Of a stretch of 64,000 bases of DNA, positions 15,551 through 24,135 are shown piece after piece (the stretch's first letter is position 1; each line of letters opens with the position of its first letter). A model generated the notes under the pieces. That model was given only the letters and a program-made list of their open reading frames with translations, made no database searches and had not been told where the DNA came from. Source of the DNA: Sinomonas sp. R1AF57 (GTDB lineage Bacteria; Actinomycetota; Actinomycetes; Actinomycetales; Micrococcaceae). The stretch covers positions 3,124,577-3,188,576 of the forward strand of contig NZ_CP022463.1 in NCBI RefSeq assembly GCF_002224485.1, read 5' to 3'. The translations under genes and the position numbers were made by a program.

Positions 15551-16330
15551 ATGACAGAGCGGGACTCGGCGGCCGCACCGCTGCTCGTGCTGAAGAAGAT
15601 CACCGCGATCCTGAGCGCCTTCTCGCTGGCCCGCCCGGAGCTCGGCCTCGCGGACATCCGGGCATCCACCGGCATCCCGCACTCGACCGTGCAGCGGCTC
15701 GTGGCGAACATGGTCCAGGAGGGCCTCCTGGACCGGCACGGCGACAGGTACCGGGTGGGGCTCAAGGTCGCGCACTGGGCCGCGCCGGCGACGCAGGGCA
15801 TCGACTACCTCGAGCTCATCACCCCGGTGCTGCGCCGGCTGCGGGACCAGCTCACCGAGACGGTCTGCCTCTTCAGGGCTTCGGAGGGCCGGCGCGTGTG
15901 TGTCGCCGTAGCCCAGACGCAGCACCTGCTCCGCCGCGCCGTCGAGGTGGGGAGCATCATGCCGCTCCACGTCGGCTCTGCCGGGCGCGTCATCCTGGCC
16001 TGGTCCCCCGAGGTCGCGCAGGAGGTCTACTCCGCCGGCCTGGATGCCATCACCGACCAGACGATCACGAGCCCGGACGCCCTCCGGCAGGCCGTCGCCC
16101 AGACCCGCGCGGACGGCTACGCCATCACGACCGGCGAGCGCGTCACGAGCGCGAGCGGCCTGTCCGCGCCCGTCTTCGGCCCTCAGGCCGAGCTCTTCGG
16201 CGCCCTGTCCGTCATGGGCCCGACGGTCCGGATGCCGCGAGAGGTGTGCGAGTCGTGGGTCGAGCCCCTCCTCGCCGCGGCCGAGGAGGCGACCCGCCTC
16301 CTCGGCGGACGGATCCCGGCGGCGGCCTGA
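15551..16330 (+). CDS. IclR-family transcriptional regulator
   Basis: A 259-residue DNA-binding regulator. A winged helix-turn-helix (about 14-68, with IRASTGIPHSTVQRLVANM) is followed by the IclR effector-binding domain (about 85-250). It is divergent from the ABC-CaiB-lyase operon, so it probably senses that pathway's acid or CoA intermediate and binds the palindrome at 15481-15494. TACACT (15539-15544) lies 6 nt before the ATG, predicting a leaderless mRNA, with TTCGAC 18 bp further up. A 12-bp hairpin at 16350-16385 terminates it. Confidence 0.9.
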   Translation: MTERDSAAAPLLVLKKITAILSAFSLARPELGLADIRASTGIPHSTVQRLVANMVQEGLLDRHGDRYRVGLKVAHWAAPATQGIDYLELITPVLRRLRDQLTETVCLFRASEGRRVCVAVAQTQHLLRRAVEVGSIMPLHVGSAGRVILAWSPEVAQEVYSAGLDAITDQTITSPDALRQAVAQTRADGYAITTGERVTSASGLSAPVFGPQAELFGALSVMGPTVRMPREVCESWVEPLLAAAEEATRLLGGRIPAAA

Positions 16331-16349
16331 CCGGCGCAAGCGCGAGAAC

Positions 16350-16385
16350 GCGCCATGGCCCGCACTCAGGGTGGGGCCATGGCGC
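16350..16385. terminator. Bidirectional terminator between IclR and the permease
   Basis: A perfect 12-bp inverted repeat (16350-16361 with 16374-16385, arm GCGCCATGGCCC) has a 12-nt loop. It lies in the 89-bp gap between convergent genes and can serve both. Confidence 0.65.
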
Positions 16386-16419
16386 AAGAGCGGGACGCCG
16401 CTGCGGGAAGGGCGGGAGC

Positions 16420-17916
16420 CTACGCCTCGGGTGAGCCGGCCGCCGACGGCGAGCGTGCGCCGTCGTGCGCGGAAGAGGTTCCGAGCGCGCGCTGGGCGGC
16501 GCGGCGCCGCACGAACGGGTAGACGACGAGGAGCAGCCCGAGCGCCCCGAGGCTGAGCCACACCTGAGGGGCGGCGTCCGGGTCGAGCGCCATGAGCACG
16601 ACGATGAGCCCAACGGCGGCGAGGACTACCGCGTTCAGCCATGGGTGCAGCCACATCTTCAGGGTCAGCCCAGCCTTCTCCCGGGCGTTCATGCGATTGC
16701 GCAGGCGCCACTGCGTGAGCGCGACGAACGCATAGACGAAGAGGGCCACGCAGCCCGCGGAGTTCATGATGAAGTCGAAGACGTCCTTGGGCGCCACGTA
16801 GTTCGCCGCGATCGCCACGTAGCCCACGACGGTCGAGAGCAGGATCGCCTTCCAGGGCACGCCCGCGCGGTTGCGGTCCTCCACCCACCGCGGCGCATAG
16901 CCGTGCTTCGACAGCGCGAACAGCATGCGGGAGCCCGAGTAGAGGCCCGAGTTGAGCACGGACAGCGCGGCGGTGAGCACGACGGCGTTCATCACCTGCT
17001 CGGCGCCGGGCAGCCCGAAGCGGCCGAAGGCGAAGGCGAAGGGGCTCACCTTGGCGGGCAGCTCGTCCCAGGGGACGACCATGAGAAGGATCGCGACGGA
17101 GCCGACGTAGAACAGCAGGATGCGCCACACGACGGTGTTGGTGGCCTTCGCGACACCCTTGGCGGGCTGGTCCGACTCGGCCGCAGCCATGGTGACGATC
17201 TCGGTGCCGAAGTAGCTGAAGATCACGACGGCGACGCCGTTGAACACGGCGGCCCAGCCGTGGGGCATGAAGCGGTGGTCGGTGATGTTGGCGACCGAGC
17301 CAGTGGAGCCGGGGATGATGCCCAGGACGTAGAGGGTGCCGACGCCGAGGAACACCACGATGGTGGTCACCTTGATCGACGCGAGCCAGAACTCCGTCTC
17401 ACCGAAGGACCGAAGGGACATGAGGTTCGTGAAGGTGAACACGAGCATTCCCGCGAGCGCGAACGTCCAGTCCGGGACGCTCGGGAACCACTCGTGGAAG
17501 ATCCGTCCGACGACGACGGCCTCGAAGGCCACGACGCCGACCCAGAAGTACCAGTAGAGCCACCCGATGGTGAACCCCGCCCAGTTGCCCAGGCCGTCGC
17601 GGGCGTACTCCATGAAGGAGCCGACAACGGGCCGGTTCGTGGACATCTCACCCAGCATCCGCATCACGAGGACGACGAGGGCGCCGCCGATCGCGTACGA
17701 GAGCAGGGCCGCGGGTCCCACGGTGCGGATCACCGAGCCGGAGCCGACGAAGAGGCTCGCTCCGATGATGCCGCCGAGGGCGATCATGGTCAGGTGCCGC
17801 GGCCGCAGCCGGGTACGGGGGTCGGACTCCGTCGTCCGGACCGCGCCGCTGCCGGGGGCCGCGCGGGCCGCTGGGTCTTCTCGGGTGGGCGCAGCGAGGT
17901 TGTCAGGTGCCTGCAT
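16420..17916 (-). CDS. Amino acid permease (APC superfamily)
   Basis: A 498-residue, 12-segment transporter of the amino acid-polyamine-organocation group. The family start LTMIALGGIIGASLFVGSG appears after a ~40-residue cytoplasmic leader, followed by EMSTNRPVVGSFMEYARDGLG. It resembles GabP/AnsP/LysP-type proton symporters, and the exact amino acid cannot be read off. I chose the ATG at 17916 because GGAACGGAG precedes it by 6 nt; an ATG at 17961 is weaker. The C-terminal ~30 residues (GTSSAHDGARSPSAAG) are disordered and contain a dispersed 11-mer (16458-16468). Confidence 0.9.
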   Translation of the reverse strand: MQAPDNLAAPTREDPAARAAPGSGAVRTTESDPRTRLRPRHLTMIALGGIIGASLFVGSGSVIRTVGPAALLSYAIGGALVVLVMRMLGEMSTNRPVVGSFMEYARDGLGNWAGFTIGWLYWYFWVGVVAFEAVVVGRIFHEWFPSVPDWTFALAGMLVFTFTNLMSLRSFGETEFWLASIKVTTIVVFLGVGTLYVLGIIPGSTGSVANITDHRFMPHGWAAVFNGVAVVIFSYFGTEIVTMAAAESDQPAKGVAKATNTVVWRILLFYVGSVAILLMVVPWDELPAKVSPFAFAFGRFGLPGAEQVMNAVVLTAALSVLNSGLYSGSRMLFALSKHGYAPRWVEDRNRAGVPWKAILLSTVVGYVAIAANYVAPKDVFDFIMNSAGCVALFVYAFVALTQWRLRNRMNAREKAGLTLKMWLHPWLNAVVLAAVGLIVVLMALDPDAAPQVWLSLGALGLLLVVYPFVRRRAAQRALGTSSAHDGARSPSAAGSPEA

Positions 17917-18054
17917 GCGGATCTCCGTTCCATCCGGGGCGATCGGCGTGGTGCCGATCACAGTGCCCCGTCAGGATGCGCGATCCTGGTCACATGGCGC
18001 GATGGAGGAACCGCACTCCGCAAGCCCGAACGGCTGGATGCTTCGTCCTTGCCG

Positions 18055-19320
18055 TCAGTCCTTCCCGAGCCATGCCGAGGCGGCGACGACGAGGGCGGCC
18101 GTTCCCGTGGTGAGCGTGGGCTCGAGGACGGGGGCGAACTTCGGGGAGTGGTTCGCGGGGATGGAGCTCACCTCGCCCGCGGCCTCAGCGGCCCGGTAGA
18201 CCTCCGGATCGACCATGCCGACGCCCCAGTAGGTGTAGGGCACTCCGAAGGCCCTGGGCACGTCGCTGAAGTCCTCGCTGGCGGTCTGGCGCCCGTAGTC
18301 GCCGATGGCCTCGGCGGGGAAGTAGGCCGCGAACGCGTCGGCGACCCTGGCGGTGACATCCGGGTCGTTGTCGGTGAGGGGGTAGCTGTTGTAGACCTCG
18401 ATCTCTGGGTCCCGGGGCGAGCCCGATGCCGCGGACTCAGCCTTCGCGATCCGCTCGATGGCCGCGAGGAGCTGGTCGCGGATCCCCTGGCTGTAGGTGC
18501 GGATGTTGAGCTCGAGGACGGCGTGGTCGTCGATGATGTTGCTCTTGGCGCCGACCGCAATCCTGCCGACCGTGAGCACGGCGAACTCGCCCGGGGGAAC
18601 CTCGCGCGCCACGACCGCCTGCAGCCGCACCACGACCATCGAGGCGAGAACGGCCGGGTCGATCGACAGGTGCGGCATGGATCCGTGGCTCCCGCGCCCG
18701 TAGAGCGTGATGCGGACGCTGTCCGCCATCGAGAGGAAGGCGCCTGCGTAGGTGCTCACGGTTCCGGCGGGGTGCACGAGGATGTGCTGGGCGAGGGCGA
18801 CGTCGGGCTTCGGCACTGTGGTGACCAGGCCGCCGTCGACCATGCTCTGCGCACCGTCGCCGAGCTCCTCCGCGGGCTGGAACAGCGCGATGAGGGTCCC
18901 GGACCAGGAGTCGCGGCCCTGGGCGAAGAGCTTGGCGGCACCGAGCAGGCAGGCCACGTGCGCGTCATGCCCGCACGCGTGCATGACGGGGGTCTGCTTG
19001 CCCGTCTCGTCCGTCGCCGTCGCCTGGCTCGCGTAGTCCAGGCCCGTGGCCTCGGCGACGGGCAGGGCGTCCATGTCCGCGCGCAGGAGGACCGTGGGGC
19101 CCTCGCCGTTGCTGAGGACCCCCACGAGCCCCGTGCCGCCGATCCCCTGGTGGACCTCGTAGCCGGACTCGCCGAGCTGCTCGGCGACGATCCCGGACGT
19201 GCGGACCTCCTGGTGGCTCAGCTCGGGATTGAGGTGGAAGTCCTTGTAGAGGGACTCCTGCCAGTCGGCGATCGCCGCCTGGCCGGAAAGGATGGTGCGT
19301 GCGGATTCAGCGGATGCCAT
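18055..19320 (-). CDS. M20-family amidohydrolase (hippurate hydrolase type)
   Basis: A 421-residue metal-dependent amidohydrolase that removes an acyl group from an N-acyl amino acid or similar amide. Metal-site motifs are LLRADMDALPV and MHACGHDAHVACLLGAAKL, and it has the family's dimerisation insert. AAGGAGAAGGCC precedes the ATG. It follows the MFS gene by 48 bp in the same direction, so the pair may import and hydrolyse the same compound. The amino acid permease gene follows after 138 bp, perhaps handling the released amino acid. That link is inference. Confidence 0.88.
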   Translation of the reverse strand: MASAESARTILSGQAAIADWQESLYKDFHLNPELSHQEVRTSGIVAEQLGESGYEVHQGIGGTGLVGVLSNGEGPTVLLRADMDALPVAEATGLDYASQATATDETGKQTPVMHACGHDAHVACLLGAAKLFAQGRDSWSGTLIALFQPAEELGDGAQSMVDGGLVTTVPKPDVALAQHILVHPAGTVSTYAGAFLSMADSVRITLYGRGSHGSMPHLSIDPAVLASMVVVRLQAVVAREVPPGEFAVLTVGRIAVGAKSNIIDDHAVLELNIRTYSQGIRDQLLAAIERIAKAESAASGSPRDPEIEVYNSYPLTDNDPDVTARVADAFAAYFPAEAIGDYGRQTASEDFSDVPRAFGVPYTYWGVGMVDPEVYRAAEAAGEVSSIPANHSPKFAPVLEPTLTTGTAALVVAASAWLGKD

Positions 19321-19368
19321 GGCCTTCTCCTTGCTGCAGGCGTTGTCGCCCTGAGACTACTCCTGTGG

Positions 19369-20892
19369 TCACTTCGCCGGCTCTGCCTGTTCCTTGCCCT
19401 TCGGGACGGTGACCATGATCGAGACGATCGCGATGACGACCATGACGAGGTTGAAGGCGAGCGCGACGACGGCGGCCTGGCGCAGCGCCGTGTTGTCGGT
19501 GCGGCCCTGGTTGATGAGCACGTCGCCCACGAACTGCGCCGCGCCCCCGGTCCCGAAGGCCGTGAAGAGCGCCAGCGAGATTGCGGCGCCGATGGCGCTG
19601 CCCAGCGACGAGGCCATCTTGTAGATGCCGGCGCCCGCGCCGGCCTGGTTGGCCGGGAGGTTCGCGAGGGCGGCGTCGGTGGACGGGGTCGCGTAGAACG
19701 CGAGGCCGAGGCCGAACAGCGCGTAGGCGGCGACGGCGAGCCACGAGTACGTGCCCAGCAGAAGGTTGGTGGGCATGAGCAGCAGGACCGCGAGCATGAC
19801 GATGAGTGAGCCCCAGATCATCGGCTGCCGGGGCCCGAAGCGCTGGAGGAGCTTCTCGCCGAGGCGGATGAACGCGATGATCGTAACCGCGTAGCCGAGG
19901 GTCAGCAGGCCAGCGTCCGAGGCCTTCATCCCGCCGGCGAGCTGGAGCAGCTGCTGGGTGACGATGAGCAGGCCGATCGTGCCGTTGAGCAGGAAGTTCG
20001 AGATCGTCGCGCCGGTGAACGTCCGGTTCGCGAAGAGGGCGAAATCGATGAACGGCTTGGCGGCGCGGCGCTCGATCCTCACGAGGAAGGCCAGGCCCAC
20101 GACGGCGACAACCGCGAGTCCCAGCGTGACCGGGGAGGCCCAGCCGATCTTCGCCCCGAAGATCAGCACGATCATGAGCGCGAGCATCGAGACCATGAAC
20201 ACCAGCACGCCCGGGAGGTCGAACCTGAAGGCCTCGCCGGTCTGGGCGACCTTGCTCTCGGGCGTGCCGCGCAGGAGCAGGATGGAGATGACGGAGATGA
20301 CGATCGAGGCGATGAAGATCCAGCGCCAGTTCACGAGGGTCGAGACGTAGCCGCCGAAGATGGCGGCGAGCCCGGACCCGCCCCATGAGCCGATCGACCA
20401 CATGGACACCGCGCGCTGGCGCCCGGGCCCGTCCCAGTAGGTCTTCACGAGGGCCATCGTCGCGGGCATGATGCATGCCGCGGAAAGGCCCTGGACGGCG
20501 CGGCCGCCGAGCATGAGCGGCAGCGCGAGCGGCCCCGTGGCGAGGACGATCATGAGCGAGCCGAGGATCCCGAGCCCGTTGCCGATGAGGCTGATGCGCA
20601 CGCGGCCCACACGGTCCGCGAGCCCGCCGGCGACCACGATGAACATGCCCGAGAAGAGCGCGGTGATGGACACCGCGAGGTTCATCGCGTCCACGCCGAC
20701 GAACGGGCTGGTCCAGGTCTTCGCAGCCGGGTCCGAGTAGGGGCCGTTGACGTCGGTGAGGATGTTCGGGGCGACGGTTCCCATCGTGCCGGCGAACAGC
20801 CAGAAGGTGATGACGCCGAGCACAATTCCCAAGAGCAACTTGTCGTTGCCCTGGTAGGTGGTCCGGGCTGGGGCTGGGGTGGTGCTTGCCAT
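19369..20892 (-). CDS. MFS transporter (DHA2-like)
   Basis: A 507-residue multi-pass transporter with about 12-14 membrane segments. GGLADRVGRVRISLIGN is the signature loop between segments 2 and 3. It has an unusual extended first external loop (NILTDVNGPYSDPAAKTWT). DHA2 members export drugs or carry organic acids; coupling to an amidohydrolase gene hints at uptake of a nutrient. GAGGAGTTGTC gives a clear ribosome-binding site. The palindrome at 20929-20942 lies upstream and may regulate it. Confidence 0.85.
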   Translation of the reverse strand: MASTTPAPARTTYQGNDKLLLGIVLGVITFWLFAGTMGTVAPNILTDVNGPYSDPAAKTWTSPFVGVDAMNLAVSITALFSGMFIVVAGGLADRVGRVRISLIGNGLGILGSLMIVLATGPLALPLMLGGRAVQGLSAACIMPATMALVKTYWDGPGRQRAVSMWSIGSWGGSGLAAIFGGYVSTLVNWRWIFIASIVISVISILLLRGTPESKVAQTGEAFRFDLPGVLVFMVSMLALMIVLIFGAKIGWASPVTLGLAVVAVVGLAFLVRIERRAAKPFIDFALFANRTFTGATISNFLLNGTIGLLIVTQQLLQLAGGMKASDAGLLTLGYAVTIIAFIRLGEKLLQRFGPRQPMIWGSLIVMLAVLLLMPTNLLLGTYSWLAVAAYALFGLGLAFYATPSTDAALANLPANQAGAGAGIYKMASSLGSAIGAAISLALFTAFGTGGAAQFVGDVLINQGRTDNTALRQAAVVALAFNLVMVVIAIVSIMVTVPKGKEQAEPAK

Positions 20893-20928
20893 GACAACTC
20901 CTCGCTGGAGCGGCTACCGCCTTAGATG

Positions 20929-20942
20929 GTTGATTCTTCAAC
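20929..20942 (-). promoter_or_regulatory. Candidate operator GTTGA-N4-TCAAC
   Basis: A perfect 5-bp palindrome with a 4-bp spacer stands 37 bp upstream of the MFS start. It fits the TTG-N4-TTCAA core seen at two other places in the window. The rest of the gap to 21061 shows no further feature I can support. Confidence 0.4.
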
Positions 20943-21061
20943 TATGCGCCGGTGAGGCGTGCTTCCGGCACCGTTTGCCATCCTGTGCCAAGTGTCGTCC
21001 GTCACGCGTAGGCGGACAACGGGCCGTTGGTCCCTCTGCGGGCCCCGTCGCCCCCAGCCCT

Positions 21062-22480
21062 TCAGCGGAGGGCCAGCCAGAGGTGCGCTGCGACGTCGGG
21101 GTCGTCCAGGTCGACGCCGAGCAGCTCACCCGCCCGGGCGATCCGGTTGCGGACGGAGTTGCGGTGCACCCCGAGGTCCCGGGCCGTCCCCTCCCACTGG
21201 CCCCGGTTCTTCAGGTACGCCCGCACGGTCGGCAGCAGCTCGCCGCCCGCGTCGGCCAGCGCCTTGGCCCACTCGTCCGCGGGGAGCTCGAGGCCGTGCC
21301 CCACCCGCACCATGGTGCCGGCGGGGGCCTGCCCGGCGGCATCCGCCACCTGCCCGACGATCTCCCGCACGCGGCGGAGCGGCACCGGCCCGCCCCAGGC
21401 ACCGCGGGACCCGGGTGCGAGCCGCGGCCGCGAGGTGTCCGCGGGTAGGAGGACATACAGGAGGCCGCCGAGCTCGAACGCGAGCGCCTCGCCGGGCAGG
21501 CTGGGACCGCCGCGCCGGGGTGCGGCGTCAAGCACTGCAAGGTACGCCGACTCCGGCAGCGCGGTGCCCATCTGGTCGGCGAGGAGGCGCGCGGCGTCGT
21601 CGTGCCCCCCGAGGACGAGGGCGACGAGCATGCCGTCGCTGCGCGTGCGCTCCTCCTCGGCCCGGCGCAGGCCGGCAGCCCGGTGGGCGAGGAGGGTCGA
21701 AGCCGTGAGGAACAGGTGCCGCTCCGCGGGGGCCAGCTGGCCGCCGCGGCCCAGCGCGAGGTAGGCGCCGCCGGAACGGCCGTCGGAGAGCGGGTACAGC
21801 GCAGCCGGTCCGGAGGAGAGCTCGAGCGTGGCAGTCGCGCCGCGGCCGGCTGCGCGGAGGGCAGCGGCCTCCCGGGCGAGTTCGGCCAGCAGGCCCGCTG
21901 GAGCGTCGTCCGGCCCCCCGGGCCCCGAGCACGACGGCGCCTTCTCGCCGTCCGGCAGGTAGGCCACCCAGGTGCCGAGCGCGTGGGCGAGCTCGCGCAC
22001 GATGGCGGGCTCGGCGTCGCCCTTCGACGCTGCACGGGTGAGCGCGACCTGGAGGCCGAGCAGGGCGGTGAGCTCCGCCTCTCCCCCGCGGCGGACCAGC
22101 TCCCAGTACGCGCGCGACACCGCAAGGAACGGCGACTCCCGCGGCACCGTCAGCAGCGGCAGGCCGGCCTCGACGCACGCCGCCCGGAGTTCGTCGGGCA
22201 CCATGCTGTGGCCGGACCCGAGGCCCAGGCCGAGTGCGGCGACGCGCCCCTCGACGAGGCGCCGCACGTAGGCGGTGGCGGCCTCGGCGCGCTCGGCCCC
22301 GTCGCGCCCGGCCAGCTGCATCCCGACGGTGAGGAGCAGCTCGCCTCCGTCGAGGAACACGGTCGGGTCCTCGAGCTCCGAGACGTGGACTCCCGTCAGC
22401 TCCACGCGCGGCAGCGGGACAGGCCAGTACGGGACGAGGTCCCCGCGGGCGGCGTCCGCGAGCTGAGCGAGGGTGATCAT
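21062..22480 (-). CDS. PucR-family transcriptional regulator
   Basis: A 472-residue regulator. The N-terminal ~130 residues match the PucR sensor domain (LAQLADAARGDLVPYWPVPL, VHVSELEDP). The C-terminus carries the PucR helix-turn-helix, with GTARDLGVHRNSVRNRIARA near residues 425-445. PucR proteins usually activate nearby catabolic genes for purines, amino acids or gamma-aminobutyrate. Here it is divergent from the gabT operon, and two palindromes in the shared 278-bp gap (22656-22667, 22716-22733) are likely sites. An 11-mer copy is at 21929-21939. Confidence 0.88.
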   Translation of the reverse strand: MITLAQLADAARGDLVPYWPVPLPRVELTGVHVSELEDPTVFLDGGELLLTVGMQLAGRDGAERAEAATAYVRRLVEGRVAALGLGLGSGHSMVPDELRAACVEAGLPLLTVPRESPFLAVSRAYWELVRRGGEAELTALLGLQVALTRAASKGDAEPAIVRELAHALGTWVAYLPDGEKAPSCSGPGGPDDAPAGLLAELAREAAALRAAGRGATATLELSSGPAALYPLSDGRSGGAYLALGRGGQLAPAERHLFLTASTLLAHRAAGLRRAEEERTRSDGMLVALVLGGHDDAARLLADQMGTALPESAYLAVLDAAPRRGGPSLPGEALAFELGGLLYVLLPADTSRPRLAPGSRGAWGGPVPLRRVREIVGQVADAAGQAPAGTMVRVGHGLELPADEWAKALADAGGELLPTVRAYLKNRGQWEGTARDLGVHRNSVRNRIARAGELLGVDLDDPDVAAHLWLALR

Positions 22481-22655
22481 CGCCGCGTCCGGTTCTGCTC
22501 AGTTCGGAGGACGAGCGCCGGCGTGTCGCGGCGGGACACGCCGGTGTGCGCGGGTCGCGGGGCGGCAAACCGAGCAGGAGCGGACGCGCGCACCCGGCCC
22601 CCGCCGCACTGCGCCGCCGCGTGCGCACCTCGCACACCTTGGGGTTGTGCAGTAA

Positions 22656-22667
22656 GTCTCATGAGAC
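22656..22667. promoter_or_regulatory. Perfect palindrome GTCTCATGAGAC in the pucR-gabT gap
   Basis: A 12-bp perfect palindrome lies 92 bp before the gabT start. The half-site GTCTCA recurs in the second palindrome at 22716-22733. PucR is the expected ligand because the two genes are divergent. Confidence 0.45.
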
Positions 22668-22715
22668 CCCAGTATGGGTCATAACATCCAAAGACGCGGC
22701 CCTGAGCGGTCCCTA

Positions 22716-22733
22716 GTGTGGTCTCAACCACAC
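22716..22733. promoter_or_regulatory. Perfect palindrome GTGTGGT-N4-ACCACAC upstream of gabT
   Basis: Two 7-bp arms and a 4-bp centre (CTCA) stand 25 bp before the gabT start. A possible -10 TAGTGT (22714-22719) overlaps the left arm, so occupancy here could block or position RNA polymerase. Confidence 0.45.
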
Positions 22734-22758
22734 AGCCTTCCATCACCGGGAGAGACCA

Positions 22759-24135
22759 ATGACTGACACCGCCCTCGCCCCATCCTCCGCAGCCGCCGTC
22801 GCCCAGCGCGCCCGGCACCTCGCCACGGAACTGCCCGGTCCGCGCTCCCGCGAGCTCGAGGCCGAGCGCCGCCGCCACGTCACCGACGGGTTCGGCGTGA
22901 CGCTGCCGGTGTTCATCGACCGGGCGGAGGGATCGCTGCTCGTCGACGTGGACGGGAACCGGATCATCGACTTCGCCGCGGGCATCGCCGTGACGAGCGT
23001 CGGGGCCGCAAACCCCCGCGTGGCCGAGCGGGCGGCCGCGCAGCTGTCCCGCTTCACGCACACGTGCTTCATGGTCACGGAGTACTCCTCGTTCGTGGAG
23101 GTCTGCCGCTGGCTCAACGAGCACACCCCGGGCGCCTTCGAGAAGCGCACCGCGCTCTTCTCGACCGGGGCGGAGGCCGTGGAGAACGCCATCAAGATCG
23201 CCCGCTCGGCAACCCGCCGGCCCAACGTCCTCGTGTTCGACGAGGCCTACCACGGCCGCACCCAGCTCACCATGGCCATGACCGCCAAGGAGAACCCGTA
23301 CCGCATCACCTTCGGCCCGCTCCCGGGCTCGGTCTTCCGGGGCCCGACGGCGCCCGCGCACCTCGCGCCGTCCGGTGCCGGGGAGGCGGACCGGACAGCC
23401 GCCGTCGTCGCCCAGGCGCTGGCCGGCGTCGAGGAGGTCCTCGCCTCGGCGGGCCCGGAGACCTTCGCCGCCATGGTGATCGAGCCGATCCAGGGCGAGG
23501 GCGGCTTCGTGGTCCACGCCCCCGGCTTCCTCGCCGGGCTGCGGGAGCTCGCGACGCGCCACGGGATCGTCCTCGTGATCGACGAGATCCAGACCGGCAT
23601 GGGCCGCACGGGCACGCTGTTCGCCTCCGAGCACGACGGCGTCGCCGGCGACATCACCCTCTCCGCCAAGGCCCTCGGCGCGGGGCTCCCGCTCTCCGCC
23701 GTAACCGGGCGCGCAGAGCTCATGAACGCCGTCCACGCGGGCGGCCTCGGGGGGACCTATGCGGGCAACCCTGTCGCGTGCGAGGCGGCCCTCGCCGTGT
23801 TCGAGCTCCTCGAGGACGGCGCGCTCCTCGCCGGGGCCCGCGCCGTCGAGAAGGCGGTGCGGGCGCGGTTCGAGCCGCTCCTTGCGCTGGAGGGCATCGT
23901 ATCCGTGCGCGGGCGCGGCGCCATGATGGCGATCGAGTTCGGCGACGACTCCGGCCCCCGCGCCGACCTCGCAAAGGCCGCGGCCGCCGCCGCCAACGCC
24001 GCCGGCGTCCTGACGCTCACCTGCGGCACGCACGGGAACGTCATCCGGCTCCTGCCACCGCTCGGCATCGAGCCCGACGTCCTCGACGAGGGCCTGGCGG
24101 TGCTCGAGGCCGCGGTGCGGCAGGCGCTGTCATGA
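22759..24135 (+). CDS. gabT: 4-aminobutyrate/5-aminovalerate aminotransferase
   Basis: A 458-residue class III PLP-dependent aminotransferase. It has the family segments AVENAIKIARSATRRPNV, FDEAYHGRTQLTMAMT, VIDEIQTGMGRTG and the PLP lysine Lys304 in LSAKALGAGLPLSA. It moves the amino group of 4-aminobutyrate or 5-aminovalerate to 2-oxoglutarate, giving the semialdehyde. Downstream genes for a glutarate-type CoA-transferase and glutaryl-CoA dehydrogenase favour 5-aminovalerate (DavT role). GGGAGAGACC precedes the ATG. Its stop overlaps the next start (ATGA). Confidence 0.92.
   Translation: MTDTALAPSSAAAVAQRARHLATELPGPRSRELEAERRRHVTDGFGVTLPVFIDRAEGSLLVDVDGNRIIDFAAGIAVTSVGAANPRVAERAAAQLSRFTHTCFMVTEYSSFVEVCRWLNEHTPGAFEKRTALFSTGAEAVENAIKIARSATRRPNVLVFDEAYHGRTQLTMAMTAKENPYRITFGPLPGSVFRGPTAPAHLAPSGAGEADRTAAVVAQALAGVEEVLASAGPETFAAMVIEPIQGEGGFVVHAPGFLAGLRELATRHGIVLVIDEIQTGMGRTGTLFASEHDGVAGDITLSAKALGAGLPLSAVTGRAELMNAVHAGGLGGTYAGNPVACEAALAVFELLEDGALLAGARAVEKAVRARFEPLLALEGIVSVRGRGAMMAIEFGDDSGPRADLAKAAAAAANAAGVLTLTCGTHGNVIRLLPPLGIEPDVLDEGLAVLEAAVRQALS

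Noticed and set aside
16465-19809. A very long open frame antisense to the permease, amidohydrolase and MFS genes
   Set aside because: Its translation is His/Asp/Gly/Arg-rich with no family signal; it is the shadow of real genes in G+C-rich DNA. The same applies to 42486-45332 (-), 22477-24033 (-), 33489-35687 (-) and similar frames.
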